This document shows, in pieces, positions 61,786 to 64,000 of a DNA stretch of 64,000 nucleotides (its first letter is position 1; every line of letters begins with the position of its first letter). The notes beneath the pieces were generated by a model. It was not told the origin of the DNA, made no database searches, and saw only the letters and a program-made list of their open reading frames with translations. The DNA is taken from positions 1 to 64,000 of the forward strand of contig CANMVA010000004.1 of the NCBI GenBank assembly GCA_947501355.1, read 5' to 3'. This DNA comes from an uncultured Paracoccaceae bacterium. Its GTDB lineage: Bacteria > Pseudomonadota > Alphaproteobacteria > Rhodobacterales > Rhodobacteraceae. The translations under genes were made by a program, and so were the position numbers.

Positions 61786-62142
61786 GTGCCGATCGCAAGA
61801 GACCAAATCTTGATTACTATTGATGGGGTGAAGGACCTCATCGGGTCGGGAGTCGACTTCCGCTGTCGGTACGAGCTTGTCGAGTTCACGGACGATGGGA
61901 AGCCCCGCTATCAGTGTGTCTACCTGCGCGAAGGAGAGCCCGAGGCGATCCTGGTCTCGACACGGTTCGGACCTTACGGACCAGAACCCCGCCTCTTCAA
62001 CATCTGGCCCGGCCTCTTCAAACATCACCACGAGTTCGGCGATGGTCGCACTCTGTGTTTTGACAGCGACTACTCTATCCCCTTCGACCCTCCCGGCGGA
62101 GGCGATGATCTTCGGAGCGGACGGAAGCGTCAGAACAACTGA
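61786..62142 (+). CDS. Small cytoplasmic protein at the head of the VirB operon
   Basis: The gene encodes 118 residues, starting at a GTG: PIARDQILITIDGVKDLIGSGVDFRCRYELVEFTDDGKPRYQCVYLREGEPEAILVSTRFG. It looks like a beta-rich protein with two cysteines and no signal peptide. I do not recognise a family. Its 3' end overlaps the likely start of virB1 by about 100 bases in another frame, and its ribosome site is enclosed in a hairpin. Confidence 0.6.
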   Translation: MPIARDQILITIDGVKDLIGSGVDFRCRYELVEFTDDGKPRYQCVYLREGEPEAILVSTRFGPYGPEPRLFNIWPGLFKHHHEFGDGRTLCFDSDYSIPFDPPGGGDDLRSGRKRQNN

Positions 62143-62707
62143 CGGCTGGACGGTTCACGGCCAGGAAGACAAGAAGCCCCCGCCCACACACTCTCAAAGC
62201 TTTGCGACCACGGCCCCGTCGGATGTGCTGGCGGCCATTCATGCGACAGCTTCAAGACATGAACGCAATCAAGCCCTAAGAGCACTCGAGCTCAGTTCCG
62301 ATGACTGGCTGGCTCTGTTCCGCGCCTTGATCGAAGCTGAAAGCGCTTATCGCCCTGACGCCATCAGTAACAAAGGCGCTTATGGTCTCGGCCAACTCAT
62401 GGCCGCCACCGCACGCGACCTTGGCGTAGACAGAACCGATATCGCGCAGAACCTCGACGGGGCAGCACGGTATCTTTTGGCGCAGCTGGCATCCTTCAAC
62501 GACATCGACCTTGCGCTGGCGGCCTACAACGCCGGTCCGCATCGCGTCGTAGAATACGGGGGCGTGCCGCCCTTCACGGAAACACGCGACTACATCGCCC
62601 GGGTGCATCGCATCCGCGCGCGCCTTTCCGGCGAAACCACGCAAAACCTGGCCGGGCCGACAACGCGCGACGCCACGCGTCCCGTCGTCGTGCTCGACCT
62701 GAAGTAA
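62042..62707 (+). CDS. virB1: VirB1-like lytic transglycosylase
   Basis: This 221-residue protein opens peptidoglycan for the secretion channel. From the start at 62042 it has a signal-like stretch (MVALCVLTATTLSPSTLPAEA) and then a lysozyme-fold domain: LIEAESAYRPDAISNKGAYGLGQLMAATARDLGV (catalytic Glu in EAES), then LAAYNAGPHRVVEYGGVPPFTETRDY. A start further inside (MIFGADG) would lack export. The longer frame back to 61877 is not credible. It precedes virB2 by 21 bp. Confidence 0.88.
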   Translation: MVALCVLTATTLSPSTLPAEAMIFGADGSVRTTDGWTVHGQEDKKPPPTHSQSFATTAPSDVLAAIHATASRHERNQALRALELSSDDWLALFRALIEAESAYRPDAISNKGAYGLGQLMAATARDLGVDRTDIAQNLDGAARYLLAQLASFNDIDLALAAYNAGPHRVVEYGGVPPFTETRDYIARVHRIRARLSGETTQNLAGPTTRDATRPVVVLDLK

Positions 62708-62728
62708 GACCTGAAACGAGTGAAACCG

Positions 62729-63010
62729 ATGCGAAAATTGCCCCCAGGATACCTGCCTCCAATCATTGGCCTTCTGACCCTCTGGGCCTCCCCTGCCCTC
62801 GCCCAGGACCTCTCGCCCATCCAGACCATGCTCGAGACAATCGAAGCCGCGCTCACGGGCCCAATCGGCATCGCGGTCGCGACGCTCGCCGTCATCGGCA
62901 CCGGCTTCATGTGCATGATGGGGCGGCTCAACTGGGGATGGTTCGCCTCTGTGGTGATCGGGATCGTATTGATCTTCTCCGCGGGCACCATCGTTGACGG
63001 GTTTACCTGA
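62729..63010 (+). CDS. virB2: VirB2-like pilin
   Basis: This 93-residue protein is the conjugative pilus subunit. It has a long signal peptide ending ASPALAQ, then two hydrophobic helices (LTGPIGIAVATLAVIGTGFMCMM and WFASVVIGIVLIFSAGTIVDGF), as in TrbC/VirB2 pilins. The start at 62729 is the first ATG; a GTG at 62720 is possible. Its stop and the virB3 start share a base (TGATG). Confidence 0.92.
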   Translation: MRKLPPGYLPPIIGLLTLWASPALAQDLSPIQTMLETIEAALTGPIGIAVATLAVIGTGFMCMMGRLNWGWFASVVIGIVLIFSAGTIVDGFT

Positions 63011-63288
63011 TGGCCATGCGGTCCCCCCTCTTTCTCGGGTTGGCCCGCCCACCGAAATATCTCGGCTTGCCGGTCGGATATCTCGTCGTGCTCACGCTTG
63101 GCGTGGTCCTGCCCTTTATCTGGACGAAGTCACCGGTCTTCTTTCTGGTCGGTGCGCTCGCCTATCCTGTCCTCTGGTTTGTTGCCGACAAGGAGCCGCA
63201 TTTCTTCGAAGTTCTGCGCGTCTCCTACGGCACGGTGCGCGGCACGCGCAATCGAGCGCTTCACGGCGGAGACAGCTATGGCGCTTGA
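63010..63288 (+). CDS. virB3: VirB3-like inner-membrane protein
   Basis: This 92-residue protein has the family opening SPLFLGLARPPKYLGLPVGYLVVLTLGVVLPFIW with two close membrane helices, and a short basic tail (RVSYGTVRGTRNRALHGG). VirB3 anchors VirB4 and is part of the inner-membrane complex. It is translationally coupled to virB2 and overlaps virB4 by 11 nt. Confidence 0.93.
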   Translation: MAMRSPLFLGLARPPKYLGLPVGYLVVLTLGVVLPFIWTKSPVFFLVGALAYPVLWFVADKEPHFFEVLRVSYGTVRGTRNRALHGGDSYGA

Positions 63289-64000
63289 CGGGATGAAATA
63301 TGCAAAGCCCAGCCCGGCGGTCATTGAAACCAGCGGCCCAGCCTTGGCACGCGAAAGCCATCTCGCCGAGCATTTGCCCTACGTCGCCTTCGCCGAACCC
63401 GACGTCATGGTCTTGCGGGAGGGCGATCTGATGGCCACGCTCCGCCTCGAGGGACTTGCGGCACCGACGACACCGGACATCGATCTCGATGCCATGAAAC
63501 GCGCGGTCGCGGCGGTTATCGCGCAAACAGGCAATCTCTACGGCTTCTATGTTCACCGCATATTTGTTCCCCAGAACCTCACGCTGCCTCCTGTACAAGG
63601 TGACGGCTTTGCAGCCGAGATCGACCAACGCTGGCAAGCTCACATCGCGCAACTCGCGCCCAAGAAACCGCAGCTTTATCTGAGCATCTTGCGACGTCCG
63701 GAGATCGGGGCACGGGTCCCGCTGCTCAACGCCTTTGCCAAGCGAACCTGGATGAAAGACCGCGCGGGTCGCGCGCGGGAACTCGATGAAGTGGCCGGAT
63801 TCTTCGAGACTGCGCTTGGGCCTGCAAAACCTGTTCGTCTCGACAACACCACCGGCGAATGGCTCGGGTTTCTTGCGACGCTGCTCACCGGCCAATACGC
63901 CCCGATTGCCCGACCAAACGCCCCCCTGCCCCTGGCCTACGCGCTTGCGTCCTGCCGAGCGACTTTTGACGCAGATACGGCTCGGATCACATGTGGCACG
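63278..64000 (+). CDS. virB4: VirB4-like ATPase, truncated by the window edge
   Basis: An open frame of 241 codons runs off the right edge, starting at ATG 63278 with GGAGACAGCT upstream. It opens MALDGMKYAKPSPAVIETSGPALARESHLAEHLPYVAFAE, the N-terminal region of VirB4 (CagE/TrbE), with LYGFYVHRIFVPQNL further on. The Walker motifs would lie beyond the window. The order virB1-2-3-4 is the standard start of a type IV secretion operon. Confidence 0.9.
   Translation, partial: MALDGMKYAKPSPAVIETSGPALARESHLAEHLPYVAFAEPDVMVLREGDLMATLRLEGLAAPTTPDIDLDAMKRAVAAVIAQTGNLYGFYVHRIFVPQNLTLPPVQGDGFAAEIDQRWQAHIAQLAPKKPQLYLSILRRPEIGARVPLLNAFAKRTWMKDRAGRARELDEVAGFFETALGPAKPVRLDNTTGEWLGFLATLLTGQYAPIARPNAPLPLAYALASCRATFDADTARITCGT

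Overview
The window reads as part of a conjugative repABC megaplasmid from an alphaproteobacterium, most likely a Rhodobacterales (Roseobacter-group) species. The evidence is a complete repA-repB-repC cassette with its antisense RNA, a VirD2-type relaxase with a VirD4 coupling protein, a VirB operon that runs off the right edge, and several protein families typical of roseobacter plasmids. Most of the DNA is GC-rich. One stretch (about 18.5-21.5 kb) is visibly AT-richer and looks recently acquired.

Layout, left to right. (1) 1-5285: a type II-C CRISPR-Cas system, with an array cut by the left edge, cas2, cas1 and cas9 on the minus strand, and a divergent tracrRNA. (2) 5416-9951: the mobilisation module virD4, relaxase and an accessory protein on the minus strand, followed by a candidate oriT whose nic site matches the IncP / T-DNA border consensus. 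(3) 10157-11011: small plasmid genes including DUF2958. (4) 11433-14446: a metal-efflux operon of two CDF transporters and a transglutaminase-like protein, divergent from a MerR regulator, with a recognisable MerR-type promoter. (5) 14550-18536: two IS1182-like elements in opposite orientation; the second carries a passenger gene. (6) 18762-21484: an AT-rich four-gene operon of unknown function ending in an exported trypsin-like protease. (7) 21835-31986: plasmid maintenance, with ArdC antirestriction, an ATPase, repCBA, DUF736-like, a large ParB-like protein and a small conserved gene.

(8) 32717-56474: a metabolic and stress island. A plus-strand operon encodes an RND efflux pair, a lipoprotein hydrolase, a GltS glutamate carrier, a BCCT transporter and a 29-residue membrane peptide. 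Facing it is a 12-gene minus-strand operon that joins the complete arginine deiminase pathway and two amino-acid carriers to a V-type ATPase. Behind that lie a porin, an HdeA-like acid-stress protein and a glycine-zipper protein. (9) 56787-58942: an ISNCY-like element with its own passenger gene. (10) 59172-64000: a small regulator, an HTH/PIN toxin-antitoxin pair and the start of the VirB operon (virB1-virB4, the last truncated).

The modules suggest a self-transmissible plasmid that carries both a defence system (Cas9) and an antirestriction protein (ArdC). Its main cargo can make ATP from arginine and, in the same transcription unit, encodes a rotary ATPase able to spend that ATP on ion pumping. 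All functions are inferred from sequence by eye; no database search was run.
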